Positions 47,503 through 56,597 of a stretch of DNA of 64,000 nucleotides are shown piece by piece; position 1 is the stretch's first letter, and the number at the start of each line of letters is the position of its first letter. The position numbers were made by a program, and so were the translations under genes. This DNA comes from Bradyrhizobium canariense. Its GTDB lineage: Bacteria > Pseudomonadota > Alphaproteobacteria > Rhizobiales > Xanthobacteraceae. The stretch spans positions 1-64,000 of the forward strand of contig NZ_VSST01000009.1 in NCBI RefSeq assembly GCF_019402665.1. The letters are read 5' to 3'. The notes beneath the pieces are model-generated. The model was not told where the DNA came from. It did not search any database and saw only the letters and a program-made list of their open reading frames with translations.

Positions 47503-47775
47503 TTATGCCGCGGCCGCCGACTGCAGCTGGGTCGCGACCATGCGCTCCAGCGTCTCGACGGACTGGAAGTTCTCCGGTGTGATCTCGGACTGCGGAATCG
47601 TGAAGTCGAACTCGGCTTCGACGCCGAGCATCAGATTGACCATGTCCATCGAGGTCAGGCCGACGTCGACGAGCTTGGCCTGCGGCGCGACCTCAGCGGA
47701 GAGCGAGTTCTGGGCGAGGATGCCCTTCACCAGCTTGATGATGCGATTGCGCAACTCGGTATCGAAAGCCTGCAT
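47503..47775 (-). CDS. Acyl carrier protein-like protein, predicted partner of the aminoacyl-carrier protein ligase
   Basis: 90 aa acidic four-helix carrier protein. The phosphopantetheine site is Ser42 in DVGLTSMDMVNL (usual DSL reads TSM). It is divergent from the acyl-CoA dehydrogenase and amino acid:carrier protein ligase genes at 48131-50393. In known cases such ligases are encoded beside their own small carrier protein. It probably carries a glycyl or alanyl thioester rather than a fatty acyl chain. A longer frame upstream of ATG 47775 lacks support. Confidence 0.88.
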   Translation of the reverse strand: MQAFDTELRNRIIKLVKGILAQNSLSAEVAPQAKLVDVGLTSMDMVNLMLGVEAEFDFTIPQSEITPENFQSVETLERMVATQLQSAAAA

Positions 47776-48130
47776 CGGTAAATTCCCATCTGTCGACAAA
47801 GGTCGGACCGGTTGCCGGCTACGATGGGCACGGCGGGCCGATCCCGCAATGGACGCCACCATTACTTCGCGTTTCTTAGTAAACGATGACTCAGATTGTC
47901 TGGAATTCCGGCTTCTTACAGATCCCTAACGCGACCGCGGAAATCCGGGCGATGCAAACAACCCGAACTTAACTGTTCGTTCGGAATTGGCCTTTGTTTA
48001 CCCTCTATTTCATCGACGAATTTGAATTAAATCCGTAGCCTCATCTCATAAGCAAAGATGGTCGGAGGATCGCTTGCGGCATCGCGAATGATGCCGGCGA
48101 TCCTGAACGGCAAACCGGAGGCGGACGAGT
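47776..48130. promoter_or_regulatory. Divergent promoter region of the carrier-protein cassette
   Basis: 355 bases without a gene. The middle (about 47870-48055) is noticeably more AT-rich than its surroundings and presumably holds promoters for both directions; I cannot name specific -35/-10 boxes. Near the right end is a 14-bp hairpin (listed separately), followed by the ribosome site CGGAGG of the dehydrogenase-like gene. Confidence 0.5.
48067..48103 (+). promoter_or_regulatory. Leader hairpin upstream of the cassette's dehydrogenase gene
   Basis: GGATCGC-TTG-CGGCATC-GCGAAT-GATGCCG-GCGATCC: 7 + 7 perfectly paired bases interrupted by a 3-base bulge on the left strand and closed by a 6-base loop. 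It ends 27 bases before the ATG at 48131. No T-run follows, so it is not a standard terminator. Confidence 0.55.
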
Positions 48131-49348
48131 ATGAACGTGCGTGAAGCAGTCCTCACTGTCGACGAGACGCAGACGAGCTTTCTCGAGCAGGGTCCCTCCC
48201 TCATTGAGCGCGCCGCCCGGACCGCCACCGTGGCGGCTGCCGACGCAGACGGGGTCGATCGCGATGCCCGCTTCCCCCACAAGGCTTTCGAGGTTGCGCG
48301 TGAGCAGAAGCTGCTCGGCGTCATGATCCCGGTCGAGTTCGGCGGCTTCGGTGCCTCGATCCACGACCTCACCGACGTCTGCTACACGCTCGGACGCGCC
48401 TGCGCCTCCACGGCGATGATCTACGCGATGCACACGACAAAGGTCGCCTGCGTCGTCAGGCACGGTCACGGCATTCCCTGGATGGAAACCATGATGCGCC
48501 GGGTCGCGCGCGACCAGTGGCTGCTCGCCTCCTCCACCACCGAAGGCCAGAACGGCGGCAACATCCGCGCTAGCGCCGCCGCCGTCGACGTCGCCGGCGA
48601 CACTGTCTCGCTGCTGCGCGACGCCACCGTGATCTCCTACGGCGCCGAGGCCGACGGCCTCGTGACCATCGCCCGCCGCGCCACAGACGCTTCTGCGTCT
48701 GACCAGGTACTGCTGGCGCTCGCCAGGGACGATTATTCGCTGAAGCGGACGCTGGGCTGGGAAACGCTCGGCATGCGCGGCACCTGCTCGACCGGCTTCG
48801 AGCTGAAGGTCGACTGCCCGACCGACCGCGTCTTCCCGGAATCCTACGACAAGATCCACGCCCAGACCATGACGCCGTTCGCACATCTGTGCTGGTCCTC
48901 GGCCTGGGCTGGTATCGGTGCAGCCGCCGTCACCCGTGCGCAGACCTTCGTTCGCAAGGCCGCCCGCAGCTCAGGCGGACAGATGCCTCCGGCAGCCGCG
49001 CATTTCACCGCCGCCAAGATGTCGCTGGCCAAGCTGCGGGCGCTGATATCAGCCAATATCGACGCCTTTGCTCGCGCCGAGCACGACGAACGCGCGCTCG
49101 GCTCGCTCGACTTCCAGTCTTCGATTACGCTTCTGAAGGTGCAGGCCTCGGAGCTCGCGGTCGAGACCGTGATGCATGCGATGCGCACCGCAGGCCTTTC
49201 CGGCTACCGCAACGACGGTGAGTTCACCATGGGCCGCCACCTGCGCGACGTGCTGTCGTCGCCGATCATGATCAACAACGACCGCATTCTGGCCAATGCC
49301 GCGACGTCGACCCTGATGAGCGACGTGCCGACAAGCCTTCGGGACTGA
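48131..49348 (+). CDS. Acyl-CoA dehydrogenase-like flavoprotein of the aminoacyl-carrier protein cassette
   Basis: 405 aa with the acyl-CoA dehydrogenase fold (EFGGFGASIHDLTDVCYTLGRAC; TTEGQNGGNIRAS in place of the usual TEP..GSD block). I could not find the catalytic Glu at any of the three usual places: the C-terminal site reads PIMINNDR (residues 378-385), and neither helix position carries Glu. It may act on a carrier-protein-bound substrate or as an oxygenase. It is followed after 64 nt by the ligase. GGAGG lies upstream of the start. Confidence 0.85.
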   Translation: MNVREAVLTVDETQTSFLEQGPSLIERAARTATVAAADADGVDRDARFPHKAFEVAREQKLLGVMIPVEFGGFGASIHDLTDVCYTLGRACASTAMIYAMHTTKVACVVRHGHGIPWMETMMRRVARDQWLLASSTTEGQNGGNIRASAAAVDVAGDTVSLLRDATVISYGAEADGLVTIARRATDASASDQVLLALARDDYSLKRTLGWETLGMRGTCSTGFELKVDCPTDRVFPESYDKIHAQTMTPFAHLCWSSAWAGIGAAAVTRAQTFVRKAARSSGGQMPPAAAHFTAAKMSLAKLRALISANIDAFARAEHDERALGSLDFQSSITLLKVQASELAVETVMHAMRTAGLSGYRNDGEFTMGRHLRDVLSSPIMINNDRILANAATSTLMSDVPTSLRD

Positions 49349-49412
49349 CGAGCTTTCGAGACCGACGTGCCTTCGTTCAATAAGAATAATTTCAGATAGC
49401 AGAAAGCCGAAC

Positions 49413-50393
49413 ATGAACATTGCTGTTCTCCCCAACTCGCCTGAGACCGCGCCGCAGATCGCGGATCCGCTGGACCATCTCGCCGAGAAGCTGTTCCACC
49501 CCATGGGCTCTGACGGCGTCTATGCCCGGACCGCGCTTTATGAAGGCATCGTCGAAAAGCTCGCCGCGCTGATCACGAGCCATCGCGAGGCCGGCACTGA
49601 GGTGATGCGCTTCCCGCCGGTGATGAGCCGGTCTCAGCTGGAAAGATCCGGCTACCTCAAGAGCTTTCCGAACCTGCTCGGTTGCGTCTGCGGCCTGCAC
49701 GGCACCGAGCGCGAGATCAACGCCGCGGTCAGCCGCTTCGATGCCGGCGGCGACTGGACCAGCTCGCTCTCGCCGGCAGACCTCGTGCTGTCGCCGGCGG
49801 CCTGCTATCCCGTCTATCCGATCGTGGCGAGCCGCGGCCAGTTGCCGAAGGGTGGGCTGCGCTTCGACGTCGCCGCCGACTGCTTCCGCCGTGAACCGTC
49901 AAAACATCTCGACCGGCTGCAATCGTTCCGGATGCGGGAATATGTCTGCATCGGCAGCCCCGATGACGTCGCCGATTTCCGCGAGCGCTGGATGGTGCGG
50001 GCGCAGGCGATTGCGACCGATCTCGGTCTCACCTTCCGCGTCGATTATGCGAGCGATCCGTTCTTCGGCCGCGTCGGTCAGATGAAGGCGGTGAGCCAGA
50101 AGCAGCAGCAGCTCAAGTTCGAACTGCTGATCCCGCTGCGCTCGGAAGAGCAGCCGACCGCCTGCATGAGCTTCAATTATCACCGCGAGCATTTCGGCAC
50201 GACCTGGGACATCAAGGACGCCCATGGCGAGCCGGCCCACACCGGCTGCGTCGCCTTCGGCATGGACCGTCTGGCCGTCGCCATGTTCCACACCCACGGC
50301 ACCGACCCTTCCGCATGGCCCGCCAAGGTGCGGGAGATCATGGGCCTGCAGCCGCAGATCGCGGCCGATGCCCACGGCGAAGGCTGGCGCTAG
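49413..50393 (+). CDS. Amino acid:[carrier protein] ligase (class II seryl-tRNA synthetase-like)
   Basis: 326 aa homolog of the catalytic domain of atypical seryl-tRNA synthetases, lacking the tRNA-binding arm. Such enzymes activate glycine or alanine with ATP and load it on the phosphopantetheine arm of a small carrier protein. The zinc ligands Cys131, Glu176 and Cys279 are all present, at the numbers I recall for B. japonicum Bll0957. Class II motif 2 is visible in CFRREPSKHLDRLQSFRMRE and motif 3 near GCVAFGMDRLAVA. The carrier protein gene lies divergently at 47503. The biological purpose of the product is not established. Confidence 0.94.
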   Translation: MNIAVLPNSPETAPQIADPLDHLAEKLFHPMGSDGVYARTALYEGIVEKLAALITSHREAGTEVMRFPPVMSRSQLERSGYLKSFPNLLGCVCGLHGTEREINAAVSRFDAGGDWTSSLSPADLVLSPAACYPVYPIVASRGQLPKGGLRFDVAADCFRREPSKHLDRLQSFRMREYVCIGSPDDVADFRERWMVRAQAIATDLGLTFRVDYASDPFFGRVGQMKAVSQKQQQLKFELLIPLRSEEQPTACMSFNYHREHFGTTWDIKDAHGEPAHTGCVAFGMDRLAVAMFHTHGTDPSAWPAKVREIMGLQPQIAADAHGEGWR

Positions 50394-50430
50394 CGGAACG
50401 AGGCCGGTCATTTCCACGGGAAAGACGAGC

Positions 50431-51306
50431 GTGATCCATACCAAGGTCCGATGCCGCGAGATCACCGAGCCCGACGTCGATGCGGTCGCGGACTTGCTGA
50501 CGCGCGGCTTCGTCGGCCGCTCGCGCAGCTACTGGATCCAGGGCCTGCGCCGGCAAGCCTTCCGACCCGTACCGGACGGCTACCCGCGCTTCGGCTACAT
50601 GCTCGACAATGATGGTACGCCGGTCGGCGTGCTGTTGCTGATCTATACGGCGCGAAGGGACGGCGACGAGACCGCCATCCAGTGCAATTTGTCGAGCTGG
50701 TACGTCGACCCGGCCTACCGCAATTACGCCCCGCTCCTGACCAAGATCGCGCAACGTCACAAGGACGTCACCTATCTCAACATCAGCCCGGCGCCCTGGA
50801 CCTGGCCGATCATCGAGACGCAGGGCTTTCGCGCCTATTGCCGCGGCATATTCTTTTCCGTCCCTGCGCTGGCGCGCGTCCCACGCTGGAGCAAGATCGA
50901 GGTCATCTCGCAGCACGCCAAGACGATCGACGGGCTTTCCGATGCCGAGACCGATCTCTTGACGCGGCATGCGCGCTACAATTGCCTCAGCCTCGTCTGC
51001 CGCACGCCGAAAGGAGCGTTCCCCTTCATCCTGCAACCGGTGCGCATCCGCCGTGGCATCATTGCGCCACCCGCGATGAAGCTGATCTACTGCCGCAACG
51101 CGGCCGAATACACCGAATGCGCGGGCCGCATCGGCCGGCTGCTGCTGCGGCTCGGCAAGATCGCGGTCGCCGTCGATTCCAACGGCCCGGTTCCCGGCCT
51201 CGTCGGCATCTATACCGAGCGTCGCGGCCGCAAATATTTCAAAGGCCCACACCGGCCGCAGCTCGCCGACCTCACGGATACGGAACTCGTGCTGTACGGG
51301 CCGTAG
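50431..51306 (+). CDS. GNAT-like acyltransferase, last gene of the cassette
   Basis: 291 aa. The N-terminal half has the layout of a GNAT domain (REITEPDVDAVADLLTRGF; SSWYVDPAYRNYAPLL as the likely cofactor strand-helix). The C-terminal half is not recognised. GTG at 50431 is the best start, 37 nt after the ligase; the frame is open further up only inside the ligase gene. In the cassette it could move the aminoacyl group from the carrier protein to an acceptor, but this is inference. Confidence 0.78.
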   Translation: MIHTKVRCREITEPDVDAVADLLTRGFVGRSRSYWIQGLRRQAFRPVPDGYPRFGYMLDNDGTPVGVLLLIYTARRDGDETAIQCNLSSWYVDPAYRNYAPLLTKIAQRHKDVTYLNISPAPWTWPIIETQGFRAYCRGIFFSVPALARVPRWSKIEVISQHAKTIDGLSDAETDLLTRHARYNCLSLVCRTPKGAFPFILQPVRIRRGIIAPPAMKLIYCRNAAEYTECAGRIGRLLLRLGKIAVAVDSNGPVPGLVGIYTERRGRKYFKGPHRPQLADLTDTELVLYGP

Positions 51307-51534
51307 GCGCCGTTTGGGCCAGACATTCGATGTCATTAGGGCCTAACGCGCAATTGCGCAGGTCGACCGGCGCGACGCGTGCCTGCACGCCCCTCCACAT
51401 TCGCACGCATCACTGCGATGCTGGTCACCCTCCGTAAACTACGGCGCTTAAGGGAATTTTCCCGCCTCTTCGCTAGCCTCGGCGACCGAATTACCTTGCG
51501 TTAGGTCTATTGCCCGCCGAGACCCCGCCGCCCC

Positions 51535-54402
51535 ATGACGTCGATGCGCGACAACGAGCTTGATGCACGCCGCGAGCAAGGCCCGAAGGCCCTGGTCGGG
51601 CTGAGCCAGCTTGCGCTCGACCACATGGAGCAAGGCGTCTGCGTCTACGATGCCGGCAACCGGATCGTGCTGGTCAATCAGCGCTACCTTGCGCTGTTCA
51701 ACATGTCGGCCGACATCGTGCGGGTCGGCACGACCTACCGCGACGTGCTCGCCCACAGCGTGGCCCTTGGCAATATCCCCGCAGACGAAGTCGACACACT
51801 TTATGCCGCGCGCATGGCGCGGATCGCAACCGGCCAGCCGTTCCGGACTGAACAGACGCTTGCAAGCGGCCTCGTCATGGCGCTCGAGCTGAAGCCGTTT
51901 CCCGGCGGCGGCTGGATGACGATATGCGACGACGTCAGCCGCCTCGCCCGGGTCGAGGCGGAGCTGCGCGTGCAGACTGAGCGCAGCCAGCACGCGCTCG
52001 CCAACATGTCGCACGGGCTGATCATGTACGACGCCGACAGCCGTGTCGTCGTCTGCAACGAACGTTTCCTGAAGCTCTACAATCTCGACGCGGACATCGT
52101 GAAGCCGGGCGTCACGCACGGCGCGACCATCGATCATTGGCTTTCGCGCGGCAACCTGCCGGGGATGTCGGCCGACGAATTCCACGACACCAGGCTGGAG
52201 GACGTGCGCACCAGGACGACGAAAACCCTGCTGGTGATGCGCTATGACGGACGGATGGTGCAGGTGGTTTCCCGTTTTCTGCCCGACGGCGGCTGGGTGA
52301 CGGTGCACGAAGACGTCACCGAGCGGCTGCAATACGAGGAGATGCTGAGGCAGCAGAACTTCATGCTCGATGCGGCGCTGGAGAACATGGCGCACGGACT
52401 CGCCTTCTACGACAGCGACATGCGCCTGCGCGTCTGCAACACCACCTACCGAAAGATCTATCGGCTGTCGCCGGAGGAAGCCAAGCCAGGCACGCATCTC
52501 GGCGAACTGATCGAACGCTCGATGGCAAACGGCGCGTTCTCGTCCGAGTATAGTCCGCAACAACTCCTGGAAGCCGCCAGCGCAAGGATTGCAGACCGCA
52601 ACTCCTCGCCGATACGCCGGCGGATGTCGAACGACACTACGATCTCGGTGCGCTATTGCGCCCTGGCCGAAGGTGGTTTTGTGTCCACCTACGAGGACAT
52701 CACCGAACGCGAGCACGCAGTCGAGGAGTTGAGCGAACAGTATCGACGCTTCGACGCGGCCCTGAACAACATGAGCCAGGGCCTGTGCATGCTCGATTCG
52801 AACTTGCGCGTCATTGTCTGCAATCGGCGCTACATCGAAATGTACGGACTGTCGCCCGAATTGGTGAAGCCGGGTGTGTCCATGCGCGAGATCATGGAGC
52901 ACAGCTGCGAGCTCGGCATCCATCCAAAGACCACCGCCGCGCGGCTCTATGCCGACTATGTCGAGAGGCTGCGCGAGGGCGAGCACACGCTGCACCGCTA
53001 TTTGGGCGACGGCCGCATCATCAAGCTCAATCACAAGCGAATGGAGCATGGCGGCTGGGTCGTCACCTATGAGGACGTCACCGAACGCCACAAGGCCCAG
53101 GCCCGCGTGGCGCACATGGCGCGGCACGATTCGCTCACCGACCTGCCCAATCGCACGCTGTTCCGCGAGAAGATGGGCGAGGGGCTGAACCAGGTCGCGA
53201 TCGCCGGCGGCGCGATGGCCGTGCTGTGCTTCGACCTCGACAATTTCAAGACCGTCAACGACCGCCTCGGCCACGCGGCCGGCGACCGGCTGTTGCGGTG
53301 GGTCGCGGCGCAGCTGCAGGAGAATGTCGGCGAGCACGACACCGTCGCGCGGCTCGGTGGCGACGAGTTCGCGGTTCTCCAGCGCGGACCGCAGCCGCAA
53401 TCGGCGGAAAGGCTCGCACGCCGCCTGGTGGAGATCATCGGTCACCCGCCGCCGCTGGAGCACCAGTCGATGCATGTCGGCGTCTCGGTCGGCATCGCAA
53501 TCGCGCCCGATCATGGGCTCGACGCCGACGAGCTGATGAAATGCGCCGACCTCGCGCTGTACCAGGCCAAGGCCAAGGGGCGCGGCGCCTATCAGCTGTT
53601 CGAGCCCGAAATGGAGAAAGAGGCTCGCAGCCGGCACGCGCTCGAGCACGATCTGCGCGGCGCGCTGGAGGCCCGTGAATTCCACCTCGCATTCCAGCCG
53701 CAGGTGCGGCTCGACACCACCGAACTTACCGGCTTCGAGGCGCTGCTGCGCTGGAAACATCCTTCGCGCGGCCTCGTCTCGCCGGCCGAATTCATTCCGA
53801 TCGCGGAAGAGAACGGGCTGATCGTTCCGATCGGCGAATGGGTGCTGCGCACGGCCTGCGCGACCGCAGCGACCTGGCCCGATCTCACCGTCGCGGTGAA
53901 CCTGTCGCCGGTTCAGTTCCGCTCGCGCGGGCTGGTGGCAATGGTCACGAGCGCGCTTGCGGAGGCCGGCCTGCCGCCGCATCGGCTCGAGCTCGAGGTC
54001 ACCGAGACGGCGCTGCTCGACGACAGCGAGGCGACGATCGAGATCCTGCACCAGCTGCGCGCGTTGGGCGTGCGCGTCAGCCTGGACGATTTCGGCATCG
54101 GCTATTCTTCGCTGAGCTATTTGCGCAAGTTTCCGTTCGATCGCATCAAGATCGACCGCTCCTTCGTCGGCACGCTCAGTGAAAGCCCCGAGAGTATGGC
54201 GATCGTCCGCACCATCGCCAGCCTCGGCTCGGTGCTCAACGTCGAGACCACGGCGGAGGGTGTCGAGACGATTGAGCAACTCGACTTCGTCCGCGAATGC
54301 GGCTGCACCGCCGTTCAGGGATATTATTTCGGCAAGCCCTCACCGGCCGCGGAGGTCGTGCGAGTCATCGAGCGCCTGAACACCGTTCGGCGCGTGGCGT
54401 AG
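51535..54402 (+). CDS. Four-PAS diguanylate cyclase/phosphodiesterase (GGDEF-EAL)
   Basis: 955 aa, soluble by appearance. Four successive PAS repeats each begin with an (N)M.(H/Q)G(L/V) pattern and a C-N-RY-type segment (about residues 28, 155, 285 and 415). They are followed by a GGDEF domain with intact GGDEF at 608-612 and an EAL domain with intact EAL at 735-737, DDFGIGYSS and KIDRSF. Both cyclic-di-GMP synthesis and breakdown are therefore possible. The gene is convergent with a second GGDEF/EAL protein 17 bases away. Confidence 0.93.
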   Translation: MTSMRDNELDARREQGPKALVGLSQLALDHMEQGVCVYDAGNRIVLVNQRYLALFNMSADIVRVGTTYRDVLAHSVALGNIPADEVDTLYAARMARIATGQPFRTEQTLASGLVMALELKPFPGGGWMTICDDVSRLARVEAELRVQTERSQHALANMSHGLIMYDADSRVVVCNERFLKLYNLDADIVKPGVTHGATIDHWLSRGNLPGMSADEFHDTRLEDVRTRTTKTLLVMRYDGRMVQVVSRFLPDGGWVTVHEDVTERLQYEEMLRQQNFMLDAALENMAHGLAFYDSDMRLRVCNTTYRKIYRLSPEEAKPGTHLGELIERSMANGAFSSEYSPQQLLEAASARIADRNSSPIRRRMSNDTTISVRYCALAEGGFVSTYEDITEREHAVEELSEQYRRFDAALNNMSQGLCMLDSNLRVIVCNRRYIEMYGLSPELVKPGVSMREIMEHSCELGIHPKTTAARLYADYVERLREGEHTLHRYLGDGRIIKLNHKRMEHGGWVVTYEDVTERHKAQARVAHMARHDSLTDLPNRTLFREKMGEGLNQVAIAGGAMAVLCFDLDNFKTVNDRLGHAAGDRLLRWVAAQLQENVGEHDTVARLGGDEFAVLQRGPQPQSAERLARRLVEIIGHPPPLEHQSMHVGVSVGIAIAPDHGLDADELMKCADLALYQAKAKGRGAYQLFEPEMEKEARSRHALEHDLRGALEAREFHLAFQPQVRLDTTELTGFEALLRWKHPSRGLVSPAEFIPIAEENGLIVPIGEWVLRTACATAATWPDLTVAVNLSPVQFRSRGLVAMVTSALAEAGLPPHRLELEVTETALLDDSEATIEILHQLRALGVRVSLDDFGIGYSSLSYLRKFPFDRIKIDRSFVGTLSESPESMAIVRTIASLGSVLNVETTAEGVETIEQLDFVRECGCTAVQGYYFGKPSPAAEVVRVIERLNTVRRVA

Positions 54403-54419
54403 GGATCCGGCTCAGACTC

Positions 54420-56156
54420 CTATCCTGCCGCGGGCAGCACGCTGTCCGGCGGCGCGCCCCAGGGGCGATCGGCTGAGGCGAGCCCGATCAGGCGGCCCTG
54501 GATGTAGTCGCAGCCCCAGTCGCGCAGCATGTTCGCAGCTTCTTCGTCCTGCACCCATTCGGCCACCGTCTTGATGTCGAGGCGGCGGGCGAGGTCGATC
54601 AGGGTCTGCACGAAGGCGCGGTCGTCGGCCGAACGAGTGATGTTCTGCACGAACGCGCCGTCGATCTTCACGATGTCGACGCCGAGCTTGCGCAGATTGC
54701 GGAACGAGGTGTAGCCGGCGCCGAAATCATCGATGGCGATGCGACTGCCGAAATTCTTCAGCCGGGTGACGAAGCCGCGCACGTCGTCGATGTCCTGGAT
54801 CGCGACGGTTTCGGTGATCTCGACGATCAGCCGCTCGGCGACGCCGGGATGGGCACGCATGAGCGATTCGATTCCGGCCCACCAATCCGGATCCATGGTG
54901 GTGTCCGGGGAGATGTTGAGGCTGAGGCAGATGTCGGGCGCGGCCGCGAGCTCGGCGACCACGAGCTCGAGCACGCGGTGATCGACCAGGCGGATCAGGC
55001 CGAGCCGTTCCGCGACCGGCACGATGTCGGGCGCAAGCAGCACCTGGCCGTCGCCCTGGTCCATTCGCACCAGGCATTCGTGAAAGGCGCACTCGCGCGA
55101 GAGGGCAGCGACCACCGGCTCATAAGCGAGCTTGATGCGGCGCTCATTCAGTGCGGTGACAATCTCGTCGGTGACGCGGATGTTGACGCGGCGCTGGGCG
55201 TCGCGCGCGGCATCCGGGCGCCAGGTTGCGAACGAGCCAACGCGGCGTTGTTTCGCCGTGTCCAGGGTCTCGTGGGCGCGATTGACGGCTTCATCGGTGT
55301 TGCGGGCATAGCGCGGCACGCTGACCGCACCGATCGAGGCGGTGACCGACACCGGCCCGGATTTGGTCGGCACCACCTCGTCGCGGATGCCGGCGAGGAA
55401 GCGCTCGGCGGCGACGTTCATGTCGTCGACGGTGCAATTCTTCAGGATCAGGCCGAACTTGTTGCCGGAGAAGCGGCCGAGCACGTCGCCACCGCGCAAG
55501 CGCGCGCGAATGCGCGTGGCGACGTCGAGGATCACGGCGTCGGCAACGTCGAAGCCGAAGGCCTCGTTCACACGCGCGAGATGATCGATGCCGACCAGCA
55601 TGAAGGCCGCGGTCGAGCGGAAACGGGTCGCCTCCTCGATAGCCTCGGCCAGCGCGGCGATCAGATGCGAGCGATTGAGCTCGCCGGTCAGCGGATCGAG
55701 CCGGGCCAGCTTGGTCAGTTCCTCGTCGCGGGCATGGCGTTCATTGTTGATGCGGACGGAGCCGATCGCACGCACCGGGCGGCCGTCGGGGCCGGCGAAC
55801 CAGCGGCCGGTCTCCTCGATCCAGACCACGGGATCGGCGGCGCTCATGCGTACGCCGTACTCGACCCGGTAGGGCGTGCCGTCGGCGCCATGCACGGCTG
55901 AGGTCTGCGCCAGCGCGGCGGTCCGCAGCGATTGCGCGGGCTCGATCAGCCGGGCGAATTCGGCGCCGGTGGCCAGCCGTTCGGCGGGAATCCCGGGAAA
56001 GATGGCGCCGACCTGCTCACCCCAGACGATGGCATCGCTGGCGATGTCCCAGGCGAACACGGCCTGGCCGAGGGCAGCCAGGATGTCGGAGGCTTGCGGC
56101 AATGCGGGGGTCAAAATCGCCTCGTTTCGGGACAGCGGGGAGTCCTGAGTCGGCAC
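54420..56156 (-). CDS. EAL-domain protein with degenerate GGDEF domain
   Basis: 578 aa. An N-terminal PAS-like segment (about 25-140), then a GGDEF domain whose signature reads SGNKF (230-234), so cyclase activity is unlikely. The EAL domain has ECL (360-362), keeping the metal-binding Glu, and retains LNIS, EITET, DDFGAGY and KIDG. Phosphodiesterase activity is plausible. It may be partnered with the neighbouring dual-domain protein. Confidence 0.9.
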   Translation of the reverse strand: MPTQDSPLSRNEAILTPALPQASDILAALGQAVFAWDIASDAIVWGEQVGAIFPGIPAERLATGAEFARLIEPAQSLRTAALAQTSAVHGADGTPYRVEYGVRMSAADPVVWIEETGRWFAGPDGRPVRAIGSVRINNERHARDEELTKLARLDPLTGELNRSHLIAALAEAIEEATRFRSTAAFMLVGIDHLARVNEAFGFDVADAVILDVATRIRARLRGGDVLGRFSGNKFGLILKNCTVDDMNVAAERFLAGIRDEVVPTKSGPVSVTASIGAVSVPRYARNTDEAVNRAHETLDTAKQRRVGSFATWRPDAARDAQRRVNIRVTDEIVTALNERRIKLAYEPVVAALSRECAFHECLVRMDQGDGQVLLAPDIVPVAERLGLIRLVDHRVLELVVAELAAAPDICLSLNISPDTTMDPDWWAGIESLMRAHPGVAERLIVEITETVAIQDIDDVRGFVTRLKNFGSRIAIDDFGAGYTSFRNLRKLGVDIVKIDGAFVQNITRSADDRAFVQTLIDLARRLDIKTVAEWVQDEEAANMLRDWGCDYIQGRLIGLASADRPWGAPPDSVLPAAG

Positions 56157-56335
56157 AGGATAAAGCCAGATTCGCCATTGACCCTAGGCAAAGTTGATAA
56201 ACAATTTGGAAACCACGTTTCCTCACGCGCAGGAACCAAACCGGCCCGCCCGGCATAGGCCTTGCGAGTACATGACACGCACCGGCGCCAGCGTCTCGAA
56301 ACGAGACGATCTTCGCCGGGTCAACGGTGATTGCG

Positions 56336-56596
56336 ATGTTGAGTACCGATCGATCGAACGCCTCGGACAACAGCACGGGCTCGGCTCTGGTGCCGCTGAT
56401 GCCGATTCTGCAGTGGGTCCACAAGGCACCGCTGCCGCGCCCCGATCCCAGCTTCGTCGCCCAGCTCATCGCCAATGCCGAGCATCTGCCCCAGGCGAGC
56501 CGACTCCGCCGCGTGTCTTCCGAGGATGCGCAGGTCGCCTATGGCAGCAAGCGCCCGCTTCCGAGCGTCACCGCGCGCACGCGGCAGGTGGCTTGA
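56336..56596 (+). CDS. Small hypothetical protein
   Basis: 86 aa, arginine-rich at its end, no membrane segment and no motif I recognise. It looks genuine because it fills the space between two genes with normal codon use and a natural stop; ATG 56336 preferred over a GTG three codons earlier. Convergent with the membrane protein gene, with one base between stops. Function unknown. Confidence 0.55.
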   Translation: MLSTDRSNASDNSTGSALVPLMPILQWVHKAPLPRPDPSFVAQLIANAEHLPQASRLRRVSSEDAQVAYGSKRPLPSVTARTRQVA

Positions 56597-56597
56597 A

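Noticed and set aside
51448..54279. 943-codon open frame on the minus strand opposite the GGDEF-EAL gene
   Set aside because: Antisense shadow caused by high GC and third-position bias; no domain, no start signal, while the plus strand has four PAS repeats plus GGDEF and EAL motifs.
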